Origin: Jeotgalibacillus proteolyticus
GTDB lineage: Bacteria > Bacillota > Bacilli > Bacillales > Jeotgalibacillaceae
NCBI RefSeq assembly: GCF_002926065.1
Contig: NZ_PREZ01000005.1
Coordinates: 248,001 to 312,000 of the forward strand
Length of the DNA: 64,000 nucleotides
Direction of reading: 5' to 3'
Made by a program: the position numbers and the translations under genes. The notes below the pieces were generated by a model that saw only the letters and a list, made by a program, of their open reading frames with translations, searched no databases and was not told the DNA's origin. Numbering within the stretch: the stretch's first letter is position 1; every line of letters begins with the position of its first letter. Below, in pieces: positions 45,440 to 52,296 of this stretch.

Positions 45440-45508
45440 TTGATTGCAGAGGAAGGGGCTGACTCCTGCGGGAGGAAGCGGGAAGCATGCCCCTGCAGCG
45501 GAAATCAA
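45440..45508. repeat. Bacillaceae intergenic repeat, copy 4 (internally deleted)
   Basis: TTGATTGCAGAGGAAGGGG at one end and GCAGCGGAAATCAA at the other, but only 69 bp long: the central hairpin present in copies 1-3 is missing. It sits between arsB and arsC. Confidence 0.75.
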
Positions 45509-45555
45509 CATGCTAAATTAAATACCATTCACTCAATTTAAAGGAGAGAAATAAA

Positions 45556-45975
45556 ATGACCAAAAAAACACTCTACTTCTTATGCACAGGAAACTCCTGC
45601 AGAAGCCAAATAGCTGAAGGCTTCGGAAAAAAATACCTAAGCAGCGATTGGGAAATCAAAAGCGCAGGCCTTGAAGCACATGGCTTAAACCCCAACGCCG
45701 TCAAAGCCATGAAAGAACTCGACATCGACATCTCAAACCAAACGTCAGACACCATCGACCCTGACATCCTAAACACCGCAGACCTTGTCGTCACACTCTG
45801 CGGCCATGCAGCCGATCACTGCCCGGTAACCCCTCCCCATGTAAAGCGCGAGCACTGGGGCTTTGACGACCCAGCTAAAGCTCAAGGAACAGAAGAAGAA
45901 AAATGGCAGGTGTTCCAAAACGTTCGTGACCAGATCGGCGCGCGCATTAAGGAATTTGCCCAAACAGGAAAGTAA
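45556..45975 (+). CDS. arsC: Arsenate reductase, thioredoxin-linked (LMW phosphatase type)
   Basis: Reduces arsenate to arsenite, which ArsB exports. 139 residues with the P-loop CTGNSCRS (Cys10, Cys15) and the redox pair Cys82/Cys89 (LCGHAADHC), the same three catalytic cysteines as B. subtilis ArsC. GGAGAG site. It is 229 bp from arsB because of a repeat insertion, so it may have its own promoter. Confidence 0.95.
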   Translation: MTKKTLYFLCTGNSCRSQIAEGFGKKYLSSDWEIKSAGLEAHGLNPNAVKAMKELDIDISNQTSDTIDPDILNTADLVVTLCGHAADHCPVTPPHVKREHWGFDDPAKAQGTEEEKWQVFQNVRDQIGARIKEFAQTGK

Positions 45976-46059
45976 AAAAGCCGGTGCTTGAGTTTCGCTG
46001 ATAACACGTTTAAAGTGGTTGTAATAGAACGTTTCAGTAATTATAAAGGAGCCATTTAA

Positions 46060-46323
46060 ATGTACATTACCGAAGAAGCCCGCAGCGCACTCAAAAACTT
46101 ATTCGACCAGTACGAGGCCTCAAACATCCGAATCTTTCTCGAGGAGCAGAGCGGAGACCCTGAACAGCTCGGATTTTCTCTCGACATGCCTGAGGCTCAC
46201 GATGCCATTCAAACCATTAATGAAATCAAAGTCGCTATCGATCCACGCATTTTGTTTCTTACAGAAGATCTTACGATTGACGTGCAGGACACTCCTCAAG
46301 GACGGGGAATCGTCATCATTTAA
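46060..46323 (+). CDS. HesB/IscA-fold protein without cysteines
   Basis: 87 residues that follow the HesB/IscA-like pattern: ITEEARSALKNLFDQYEASN, a strand IRIFLEE, LGFSLDMPEAHD, then VAIDPRILFLTEDLTIDVQD and a glycine-containing C-terminus QGRGIVII. Iron-sulfur carriers of this family use three cysteines; here there are none, and the first ligand region reads EEQSGDPEQ. It therefore probably does not carry Fe-S in the usual way. AAGGAGCC ribosome site, 84 bp downstream of arsC, own terminator. Confidence 0.75.
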   Translation: MYITEEARSALKNLFDQYEASNIRIFLEEQSGDPEQLGFSLDMPEAHDAIQTINEIKVAIDPRILFLTEDLTIDVQDTPQGRGIVII

Positions 46324-46334
46324 AACAATAATCT

Positions 46335-46357
46335 GACCGGAATTCCGGTCTTTTTTT
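46335..46357 (+). terminator. Terminator after the HesB-like gene
   Basis: GACCGG-AATT-CCGGTC (46335-46350), then seven T. Confidence 0.9.
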
Positions 46358-46421
46358 ATTCTCTCTTTCTCCCCACCCTTCCCTTCCACTATTTCTATAT
46401 TCTCTCTCGAAATCAAAATAA

Positions 46422-46449
46422 TTGAATTATTCTGTTAAAATATTATAAT
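46422..46449 (+). promoter_or_regulatory. Promoter of the formaldehyde dehydrogenase gene
   Basis: TTGAAT (46422-46427), 16-bp spacer, consensus TATAAT (46444-46449), 59 bp before the ATG. Confidence 0.7.
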
Positions 46450-46459
46450 GAAGACAACG

Positions 46460-46473
46460 TGATACCGCTTTCA
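46460..46473 (+). promoter_or_regulatory. Candidate CcpA cre site at fdhA
   Basis: TGATACCGCTTTCA matches the cre consensus TGWAANCGNTNWCA with one mismatch (position 4). It starts about 10 bp after the -10 element, a position suited to repression. Confidence 0.55.
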
Positions 46474-46508
46474 TTCATTGGAAAAACCTATCCAAAGGAG
46501 TGACGCAG

Positions 46509-47732
46509 ATGGCAGGAAATCGAGCAGTTGTCTTTACGAAGCCTGGTGAAGTGGAGGTTCAGGATATTCAATATCCTGATTTAGTTCTTCGGGACGGACC
46601 AGGTGTAAACCCTCTAAATGTCGGAAGAAAATGCAACCATGGGGTCGTCTTGAAGATCGTAACGACTAATATTTGCGGCAGCGATCAGCACATGGTCAGA
46701 GGGCGCACAACAGCACCGAGTGGATTAGTTCTTGGGCACGAAATTACTGGTGAAGTGATTGAGACAGGCAGTGATGTGGAGTTTATTAAGAAAGGCGACC
46801 TTGTATCCGTTCCCTTTAATATCGCTTGCGGACGCTGCCGCAGCTGTAAGGAACGCGATACCCATATTTGTGAGAATGTAAACCCTGACCGTCCGGGCTC
46901 TGCCTATGGATATGTCGATATGGGCGGCTGGGTCGGTGGACAATCAGAATATGTAATGGTTCCTTATGCTGACTTTCAGCTTTTGAAATTCCCGGACAAA
47001 GATCAGGCGATGGAAAAAATTCTTGATTTAACGATGCTGTCAGATATCTTTCCTACCGGCTACCATGGCGCCGTTTCTGCAGGAGTGCGGCCTGGCTCTA
47101 CAGTCTATGTAGCAGGTGCTGGTCCTGTAGGTCTTGCAGCGGCTCACTCTGCCCAGCTTCTTGGTGCTTCAACGGTTATCGTCGGTGACATGATTGAAGA
47201 ACGCCTGGCCCAGGCCAGAAGCTTTGGTTGTGAAACGGTGAATTTAAAAGAACATAGTAATTTAGGTGAACAAATTGATCAAATACTTAGGGCTCCTGAA
47301 GTGGACTGCGCAATTGATGCTGTGGGATTTGAGGCACGCGGACATGGAGATGACAGCGGGCATGAAGCCCCTGCCACAGTTTTGAATTCGATTATGAACG
47401 TTACCCGCGCAGGCGGACGTTTGGGGATACCAGGTTTATATGTAACAGGTGATCCTGGCGCGGTCGATGATGAAGCAAAAGAAGGAACACTAAAAATCCG
47501 TCTTGGATTAGGCTGGGCAAAAGCTCATACATTTGTTACAGGTCAGACGCCGGTTATGAGATACCACCGTGATTTAATGATGTCAATCCTTAGCGGACGT
47601 GCACAAATCGCAAAAGCAGTTAATGCCACGCTCATTTCGCTGGATAATGCTCCTGAAGGCTACCGGGAATTCGATGGCGGTGCTTCCAAAAAGTTCGTTA
47701 TAGATCCTCACAATATGGTGAATTATAGTTAA
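46509..47732 (+). CDS. fdhA: Glutathione-independent formaldehyde dehydrogenase (zinc MDR)
   Basis: Oxidises formaldehyde to formate with tightly bound NAD, without a thiol cofactor. 407 residues of the medium-chain dehydrogenase family. Catalytic zinc ligands Cys56 (TNICGSDQHM) and His77 (VLGHEITGEV); structural zinc Cys107, 110, 113 and 121 (CGRCRSCKERDTHIC). Rossmann motif VYVAGAGPVGLAAAHSAQ. The long family-specific inserts near ENVNPDRPGSAYGYVDMGGW and EARGHGDDSGHEAPATVLNS match Pseudomonas-type FdhA. Start at the ATG behind AAAGGAG. Confidence 0.92.
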   Translation: MAGNRAVVFTKPGEVEVQDIQYPDLVLRDGPGVNPLNVGRKCNHGVVLKIVTTNICGSDQHMVRGRTTAPSGLVLGHEITGEVIETGSDVEFIKKGDLVSVPFNIACGRCRSCKERDTHICENVNPDRPGSAYGYVDMGGWVGGQSEYVMVPYADFQLLKFPDKDQAMEKILDLTMLSDIFPTGYHGAVSAGVRPGSTVYVAGAGPVGLAAAHSAQLLGASTVIVGDMIEERLAQARSFGCETVNLKEHSNLGEQIDQILRAPEVDCAIDAVGFEARGHGDDSGHEAPATVLNSIMNVTRAGGRLGIPGLYVTGDPGAVDDEAKEGTLKIRLGLGWAKAHTFVTGQTPVMRYHRDLMMSILSGRAQIAKAVNATLISLDNAPEGYREFDGGASKKFVIDPHNMVNYS

Positions 47733-47739
47733 ACAAATC

Positions 47740-47778
47740 AAAGCGCTCCTTTATGTTAAACAAAAGAGCGCTTTTTTT
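47740..47778. terminator. Bidirectional terminator between fdhA and the Cys-Cys peptide gene
   Basis: AAAGCGCTC (47740-47748) pairs with GAGCGCTTT (47766-47774), with an inner CTTT/AAAG pairing and seven T. Confidence 0.9.
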
Positions 47779-47780
47779 GT

Positions 47781-47873
47781 TTATTTATTCGTTTCTTTTT
47801 CCTCCATGATCTTTACCTGACAGCAGGTTTTTTTCTTTTGCGGTTTAAGAATGGCTACTACTTTTTTCAGCAT
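47781..47873 (-). CDS. 30-residue Cys-Cys peptide, putative metal-binding
   Basis: A very short gene with strong signals: ATG at 47873 six bases after AAAGGAGGGG, 30 codons, TAA at 47781-47783, then a terminator. The peptide begins MLKKVVAILKPQKKKTCCQV and continues KIMEEKETNK: a basic amphipathic start, an adjacent Cys17-Cys18 pair and a charged tail. It lies 15 bp after the ArsP-type permease gene in the same operon. It resembles the small CC-motif putative metal-binding proteins annotated beside such permeases. A role as metalloid ligand or permease accessory is inferred. Confidence 0.75.
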   Translation of the reverse strand: MLKKVVAILKPQKKKTCCQVKIMEEKETNK

Positions 47874-47888
47874 CTATTCTCCCCTCCT

Positions 47889-48752
47889 TTAAAGAAGATA
47901 AAATACAAACCCCGATACGGTAGACATGGTGATAACGGAGATGATAAAGATAATCACAAGCTGTGTTTTAAATATGGATTTTAATAAGACTACTTCAGGC
48001 AGACTCGCTCCGGCTGAGCTGATCATCATCGCCATAACCGGCCCAAGAGCCATGCCCTTAGCAAGCAATACCTGAGAAATTGGAATCATGCTGGATAATC
48101 GAATATACAATGGAATCCCTGCTACTGATGCAGCTGGAATCAGCCACCATGCGTCGTGGCCGAAATAAGAAGCGATCAGCTCTGAAGGAACAAAACCATG
48201 AATGCCTGCACCTATAGCCGCACCGATCAGAAGAAAAGGAAAAACAGATCTCATCAGCTCCTTCGTTTCAGTCAATGCATCTCTAACGCTCCATTTCCCC
48301 TGAGACTTTGGAGTGTACCCCTCCATTATTACTTGTTTTACATATCGCTCAAATCCAAGCCTTTCCAGTGAATAGCCAACTATAATTGAAAAAAAGATCG
48401 TGATGATTATGTAAACCACTGCCACCTTCCACCCTAAAATCACCCCCATTACGGTTAGAATCGTCGGATCGAGTATAGGGGACGCAAATAAAAAAACCAT
48501 GGTCAAACCAAACGGGACTTTATTTTTCAGCATATTTACTACTACCGGGATAGTTGAGCAGGAACAAAATGGTGTAATAAATGCGAAGATAACTGCAAAC
48601 AAACCTCCCTTCAGTCTTGAACTCCTTTTTAGATAATTTTCGACCTTGTCATAAGGAATCCAGGACTGCAAAAATGATATAAAGAATGAAATTAAAATAA
48701 ATAACCCTGTCAGCTCAAGGGCAATCCATAAAAATGACTGAATAAACTCCAT
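47889..48752 (-). CDS. ArsP/DUF318-type permease
   Basis: About 287 residues with 8-9 hydrophobic helices and the conserved thiol motif TPFCSCSTIPVV (Cys63 and Cys65 from the chosen start), as in ArsP permeases that export trivalent organoarsenicals and in SO_0444-type metal exporters. A second conserved block, GIPLYIRLSSMIPISQVLLAKG, follows. I prefer the ATG at 48752; an in-frame GTG at 48761 lies too close to AAAGG. Middle gene of the operon arsR-permease-CC peptide. The ligand may be an organoarsenical, antimonite or another soft metal. Confidence 0.88.
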   Translation of the reverse strand: MEFIQSFLWIALELTGLFILISFFISFLQSWIPYDKVENYLKRSSRLKGGLFAVIFAFITPFCSCSTIPVVVNMLKNKVPFGLTMVFLFASPILDPTILTVMGVILGWKVAVVYIIITIFFSIIVGYSLERLGFERYVKQVIMEGYTPKSQGKWSVRDALTETKELMRSVFPFLLIGAAIGAGIHGFVPSELIASYFGHDAWWLIPAASVAGIPLYIRLSSMIPISQVLLAKGMALGPVMAMMISSAGASLPEVVLLKSIFKTQLVIIFIISVITMSTVSGFVFYLL

Positions 48753-48790
48753 CGTTATCACGCACCTTTAAATCAGTTATTTTTGGTCTT

Positions 48791-48816
48791 TATATATCAA
48801 AAAAAATTGATATATA
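48791..48816 (-). promoter_or_regulatory. ArsR operator copy A, before the permease
   Basis: Ten-base arms (TATATATCAA and TTGATATATA) around six A, containing the core ATCAA-N6-TTGAT (48796-48811). The same core with the same spacing occurs at 49169-49184 and 49229-49244. It lies between the regulator gene and the permease, 39 bp before the chosen permease start. Confidence 0.75.
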
Positions 48817-48831
48817 GATCAGATAAAGCAC

Positions 48832-49149
48832 TTAGCATTTATCCTCATTACGAAACAAACAACACAGCTCGGGTGATAACACATTATTTAATTCCTCATC
48901 GTGAATGGAATAGTAATTCCATGTTCCCTTCTTCTTCACCGTAAGATACCCTGCCTCGAGCAGCAGCTTTAAATGGTAGGAAAGCTTGGATTGCGGCATA
49001 TCAATCATCTCAGCAAGATCACATACACAAACTGAGCTGTGCTTTTGAACTAAATGAAGAATTTCCAGTCTTTTTGCATCAGCTAAGGCTTTGTATTTCT
49101 TTTCAAATTGCTGAAATGTTTCCTGAGTTGGCTCTAACGTCTTTAGCAT
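48832..49149 (-). CDS. ArsR-family regulator of the permease operon
   Basis: 105 residues from the ATG at 49149 (AAAGGAC site). Winged helix with MPQSKLSYHLKLLLEAGYLTV. Metal-site cysteines in SSVCVCDLAEMI resemble the CVC pair of arsenic-sensing ArsR, and additional cysteines lie in the C-terminal tail (ELCCLFRNEDKC), which in some ArsR proteins form a three-cysteine site. Three matched operators lie around it, so autoregulation plus control of the permease is very likely. Confidence 0.9.
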   Translation of the reverse strand: MLKTLEPTQETFQQFEKKYKALADAKRLEILHLVQKHSSVCVCDLAEMIDMPQSKLSYHLKLLLEAGYLTVKKKGTWNYYSIHDEELNNVLSPELCCLFRNEDKC

Positions 49150-49168
49150 TTTTATTGTCCTTTCCTGA

Positions 49169-49184
49169 ATCAAATTTATTTGAT
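49169..49184 (-). promoter_or_regulatory. ArsR operator copy B, in the regulator leader
   Basis: ATCAAATTTATTTGAT, core ATCAA-N6-TTGAT, located just downstream of the -10 element of the regulator promoter and 20 bp before the start codon. Confidence 0.75.
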
Positions 49185-49192
49185 GTATACCT

Positions 49193-49221
49193 ATCATATT
49201 CTTCTTAACACAAGCTGTCAA
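49193..49221 (-). promoter_or_regulatory. Sigma-A promoter of the ArsR/permease operon
   Basis: On the minus strand: consensus TTGACA (plus 49216-49221), 17-bp spacer, TATGAT (plus 49193-49198). It is bracketed by operator copies B and C. Confidence 0.85.
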
Positions 49222-49225
49222 TTAT

Positions 49226-49247
49226 TAAATCAAAAAAAATTGATTTA
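49226..49247 (-). promoter_or_regulatory. ArsR operator copy C, upstream of the promoter
   Basis: Perfect 8-base arms TAAATCAA and TTGATTTA around six A, core ATCAA-N6-TTGAT, abutting the -35 element. Confidence 0.75.
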
Positions 49248-49333
49248 AAGAATTTGGATTAAAATGACTATCTGCTATTGCGAGAGGGTAAATATTAACT
49301 ATCTCAGATTCAAGACAATAAAGGAGGAAAAGA

Positions 49334-50140
49334 ATGGGACATTATGTTGAAGTAGAACAGGATGTAAAGCTTTTTGTTGAGGATATTGGCGAGGGTCAAC
49401 CGGTTATTTTTCTTCACGGGTGGCCGGTCAACCATAAGATGTTTGAATACCAGATAAATGATCTTGTGGAAGAGGGCTATCGTTTTATTGGGATCGACCA
49501 GCGCGGATACGGAAAATCAGATCGACCTGATAGCGGGTATGATTATGACCGCAAGGCAGATGATGTTCGTGCCGTTATTGAATACCTTCAGCTTGAGGAC
49601 GCTGTACTCGCAGGATTTTCTATGGGCGGCCCGGTTGCGCTAAGATACATGGCCAGACATAAGGAATACCAGATTTCCAAGCTGCTTCTTCTTGCTCCCG
49701 CTGCTCCGCGATTTACAAAAACGGATGATTTTTCACTCGGAATTGAAAAATCGGAAATTGACGGGATGATTGAAAGCATTAAACAGGACAGACCTGCATT
49801 TTTAAAAGAATTTGGCGACCAATTCTTTTATCAGGAGCCTTCAGAGCCCTTTAAGCAGTGGTTTGGCACCCTTGGCTTAGAGGCATCGGCTCACGGAACA
49901 ATAAACTCAGCACAGGCACTGAGAGATGAAGATGGACGTTCAGATCTCGCAGCTGTAAATGTTCCTGTTCTTCTTCTGCACGGTGAAAAGGATGAAATCT
50001 GTCCTATTGATTTTTCAACCCTGCTTGAAGAACAGCTGGCGAATGCTAAGCTAATTAAAATTGAAAACAGCGGACACGGCTTTATTTTCGAGCAAAAAGA
50101 AAAAGTGAATCAGGAAATTCTTCGTTTCCTAAAGAATTAA
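49334..50140 (+). CDS. Alpha/beta hydrolase (esterase/haloperoxidase-like)
   Basis: 268-residue soluble hydrolase. Oxyanion-hole motif FLHGWPVNHKMFEYQ, nucleophile Ser96 in the elbow GFSMGG, acid Asp220 in LLHGEKDEICP, and His248 in NSGHGFIFE. The fold matches non-haem chloroperoxidases and arylesterases; substrate unknown. GGAGGAA site. Divergent from the ArsR operon, whose operator C lies 87 bp upstream of this gene, so shared regulation is possible but not shown. Confidence 0.88.
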   Translation: MGHYVEVEQDVKLFVEDIGEGQPVIFLHGWPVNHKMFEYQINDLVEEGYRFIGIDQRGYGKSDRPDSGYDYDRKADDVRAVIEYLQLEDAVLAGFSMGGPVALRYMARHKEYQISKLLLLAPAAPRFTKTDDFSLGIEKSEIDGMIESIKQDRPAFLKEFGDQFFYQEPSEPFKQWFGTLGLEASAHGTINSAQALRDEDGRSDLAAVNVPVLLLHGEKDEICPIDFSTLLEEQLANAKLIKIENSGHGFIFEQKEKVNQEILRFLKN

Positions 50141-50176
50141 AATAAGAGCTCTCCCAAGACGGGAGAGCTCTTATTT
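50140..50176. terminator. Bidirectional terminator between the hydrolase and ATP-grasp genes
   Basis: A 16-bp perfect stem (50140-50155 with 50161-50176), five-base loop, A/T tracts on both ends. Confidence 0.93.
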
Positions 50177-50179
50177 GAT

Positions 50180-51142
50180 TCAGCCTCTTTGCAATGCCGG
50201 GATATGTCCCTGCTTGTTCAATTCCTGTTCAAGAAATTTAGCTAACTCGAGCATACCGTATTTTCCATGCTTCGCTTCTGCATCAGGGTTATAATTGGTG
50301 TTGGTATTAATGTCATACGTATACACCGTTCCATTTTTATCACGGATAAATTCAATTCCTGCAACAGAAATATCATTTGCAGCTAAGAAGTTTTCGTAGT
50401 GGGCAATAATTGGATCAGCAAAATTTTCAACCACCTGAAATTTAGGCTTTTCCTCCACTTCCTCCCCAACCGGACAGTACAGGTCGCCGATCTGACAGGC
50501 ATCTGCAGGACAAAGCTCAAAGCCTTCAGACGTATCTACACGTACAGCGTAAACAAATTTCCCTCCTACAAACTCACAACGGGTTATATAAGGCTCCGGC
50601 GCTTCAATGTATTGCTGAATTAAGGTAATGCCGTCTACCGGCAATTCAAAGTCTTCCCCTTCAACATACTGCTTCAGCCCTTCAATCGAATGAAACAGCT
50701 GGACGCCAAGACCTTTTCCTGCACGATTATGCTTTGTAATAAAGGAGCGTTCCCCGAGCTTCTCAGCTGCTTCAATGATTTGTTTTTTTCCAACAGAGGC
50801 AATGGTTTTTGGCGTTTCGATCCCTGCTGCATTTAACGCCATATATTGGTTTACTTTGCTAACCTCAAGACGAAGAGCACGTGAGCCGTTAAATACCTTT
50901 CTGCCATGGCGCTCTAGCCAGGCAAGCACCGACTCAGTCAGCTCAGGGGCAAAACGGTGGCCCCTTGTATGAGATGATGCACTCATTCTGCTGTAAAAAA
51001 CCCCTTCCGGCGGCTCTTCTGTTAAATTAACAAGTCCTTCATCAAGATGCCAGGTTTCATAAGGCAGGTTTAATTCTTTCAATCTATTGGTTAAATGGAC
51101 TGTCCATTCATCATTTTCATGTAAGACATATATTTTGCTCAT
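50180..51142 (-). CDS. ATP-grasp ligase, RimK-like, in a SAM-riboswitch operon
   Basis: 320 residues predicted to form an amide or thioester-type bond with ATP. Signs of the fold: RALRLEVSKVNQYMALNAAGIETPKT (substrate/lid region), SFITKHNRAGKGLGVQLF (ATP-binding lysine and glycine loop), IQQYIEAPEPYITRCEFVGG and the metal-binding end AGIEFIRDKNG...YTYDINTNTNYN. AGGAGG site, 22 bp after the monooxygenase gene. The partner gene and the SAM riboswitch point to sulfur or methionine metabolism. I know of no characterised enzyme with this context, so the substrate is left open. Confidence 0.85.
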   Translation of the reverse strand: MSKIYVLHENDEWTVHLTNRLKELNLPYETWHLDEGLVNLTEEPPEGVFYSRMSASSHTRGHRFAPELTESVLAWLERHGRKVFNGSRALRLEVSKVNQYMALNAAGIETPKTIASVGKKQIIEAAEKLGERSFITKHNRAGKGLGVQLFHSIEGLKQYVEGEDFELPVDGITLIQQYIEAPEPYITRCEFVGGKFVYAVRVDTSEGFELCPADACQIGDLYCPVGEEVEEKPKFQVVENFADPIIAHYENFLAANDISVAGIEFIRDKNGTVYTYDINTNTNYNPDAEAKHGKYGMLELAKFLEQELNKQGHIPALQRG

Positions 51143-51164
51143 TGTGAATCCTCCTAGTAGTCTA

Positions 51165-52220
51165 TTACTTATTTAGCCCGGCAAGCTGCCGCTTTTCTTC
51201 AACTAACGGCATGACCTGCTTTGAAAAACGCTCCATTTCCTCCAGCTGCGGTGAGAATTGAAGCAGCAATAAATCCAGGCCGGCATTTTCAAAAGCAACA
51301 ATCCGATCAGCAATCTGTTCAGGTGTTCCAATTAAATTTGGACGCAGACCGCGGTTAGAAACAGAATAGTCCATCAGCTCAATTTTTTGCTCAAGCTGGG
51401 ATTTTGAAATGAAGTCGTTGTAGCCTGCATATGCGCTGCTGTCCTTCACATTCGTAATACGGGCAAGCTCTTGCTGGACCTCTTCTTCTGTATCACGGCA
51501 TACAATATATGCCGCCATCCCAAAGGATTGAAACGGATTCTTTCCTGCTGCGGCACGGCGTTCCTTCATATCCGCAATTTTCGTTTCAATTTCTTCAAGT
51601 GTTCCGCCATGCATTACATAGGCATCACAATGGTCAACAATGGTTTCTTTTCCTCTTGGGCTTTCCCCGCCAGCATATAAAATAGGATTTGGACGCTGAA
51701 CCGGTTTTGGTTCAAGTTTCGTATCCTGGATATTGTAAAACTTTCCTTCGTAGCTGAAGGTGTCCTGCTCCCATAGACCTTTCATTACCTGCAGAAATTC
51801 TTCTGTCCGGTCATAGCGCTCATCATGCTCGGTAAACACCCCGCCATACTGCTTGGCTTCTTCCGCCCACCATGCCGAAACGACATTCAGTGTAAAGCGT
51901 CCGTTTGAAATATGATCAATATTTGCTGCCATTTTTGCCGCTACAGCTGGATTGTGGAACCCCGGGCGAATGGCTGTCATAATTTCGATTTTATCTGTTA
52001 CAGCAGCAAGTCCCGCTGCTGTCGACCATGCTTCTAGAGAATCCCGTTCGGGTCCTTTTATATCATTTAGATAAAGCTCTGCGATCAGTGTGGTATCATA
52101 TCCCCACTTCTCCGCCGCTTGTACGACCTGTTTTGCATAGTCAAAGGTTGGCGGCATTTGTTCTTCCTCAACATTGCGCAGCCAGCCGCCAAAAATAGGT
52201 AACCAGAATCCATACTTCAT
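51165..52220 (-). CDS. LLM-class flavin-dependent monooxygenase, SfnG/SsuD-like
   Basis: 351 residues of the bacterial luciferase-like family, which use FMNH2 and oxygen. Family features: KYGFWLPIFGGWLRN, DTTLIAELYLND, IEIMTAIRPGFHNPAVAAKMAANIDHISNGRFTLNVVSAWW and PILYAGGESPRGKE. The N-terminus and TAIRPG region resemble dimethylsulfone monooxygenase SfnG and alkanesulfonate monooxygenase SsuD. First gene behind a SAM riboswitch and terminator, so it should be expressed when S-adenosylmethionine is low, consistent with scavenging sulfur from organosulfur compounds. No flavin reductase gene is adjacent. Confidence 0.88.
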   Translation of the reverse strand: MKYGFWLPIFGGWLRNVEEEQMPPTFDYAKQVVQAAEKWGYDTTLIAELYLNDIKGPERDSLEAWSTAAGLAAVTDKIEIMTAIRPGFHNPAVAAKMAANIDHISNGRFTLNVVSAWWAEEAKQYGGVFTEHDERYDRTEEFLQVMKGLWEQDTFSYEGKFYNIQDTKLEPKPVQRPNPILYAGGESPRGKETIVDHCDAYVMHGGTLEEIETKIADMKERRAAAGKNPFQSFGMAAYIVCRDTEEEVQQELARITNVKDSSAYAGYNDFISKSQLEQKIELMDYSVSNRGLRPNLIGTPEQIADRIVAFENAGLDLLLLQFSPQLEEMERFSKQVMPLVEEKRQLAGLNK

Positions 52221-52248
52221 GCCTGTTCATCTCCCTTTTTTATAAAAC

Positions 52249-52280
52249 AAAAAAACTTCTTCTGAGACAGAAGAAGTTTT
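52249..52280 (-). terminator. SAM-riboswitch terminator
   Basis: A 13-bp perfect stem (AAAACTTCTTCTG 52252-52264, CAGAAGAAGTTTT 52268-52280) with a T run on the minus strand. The sequence AAGAAAGAAG at the end of aptamer helix P1 can pair with CTTCTT of the stem, giving an antiterminator. Confidence 0.92.
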
Positions 52281-52296
52281 ACATGTATGCTTCTTT

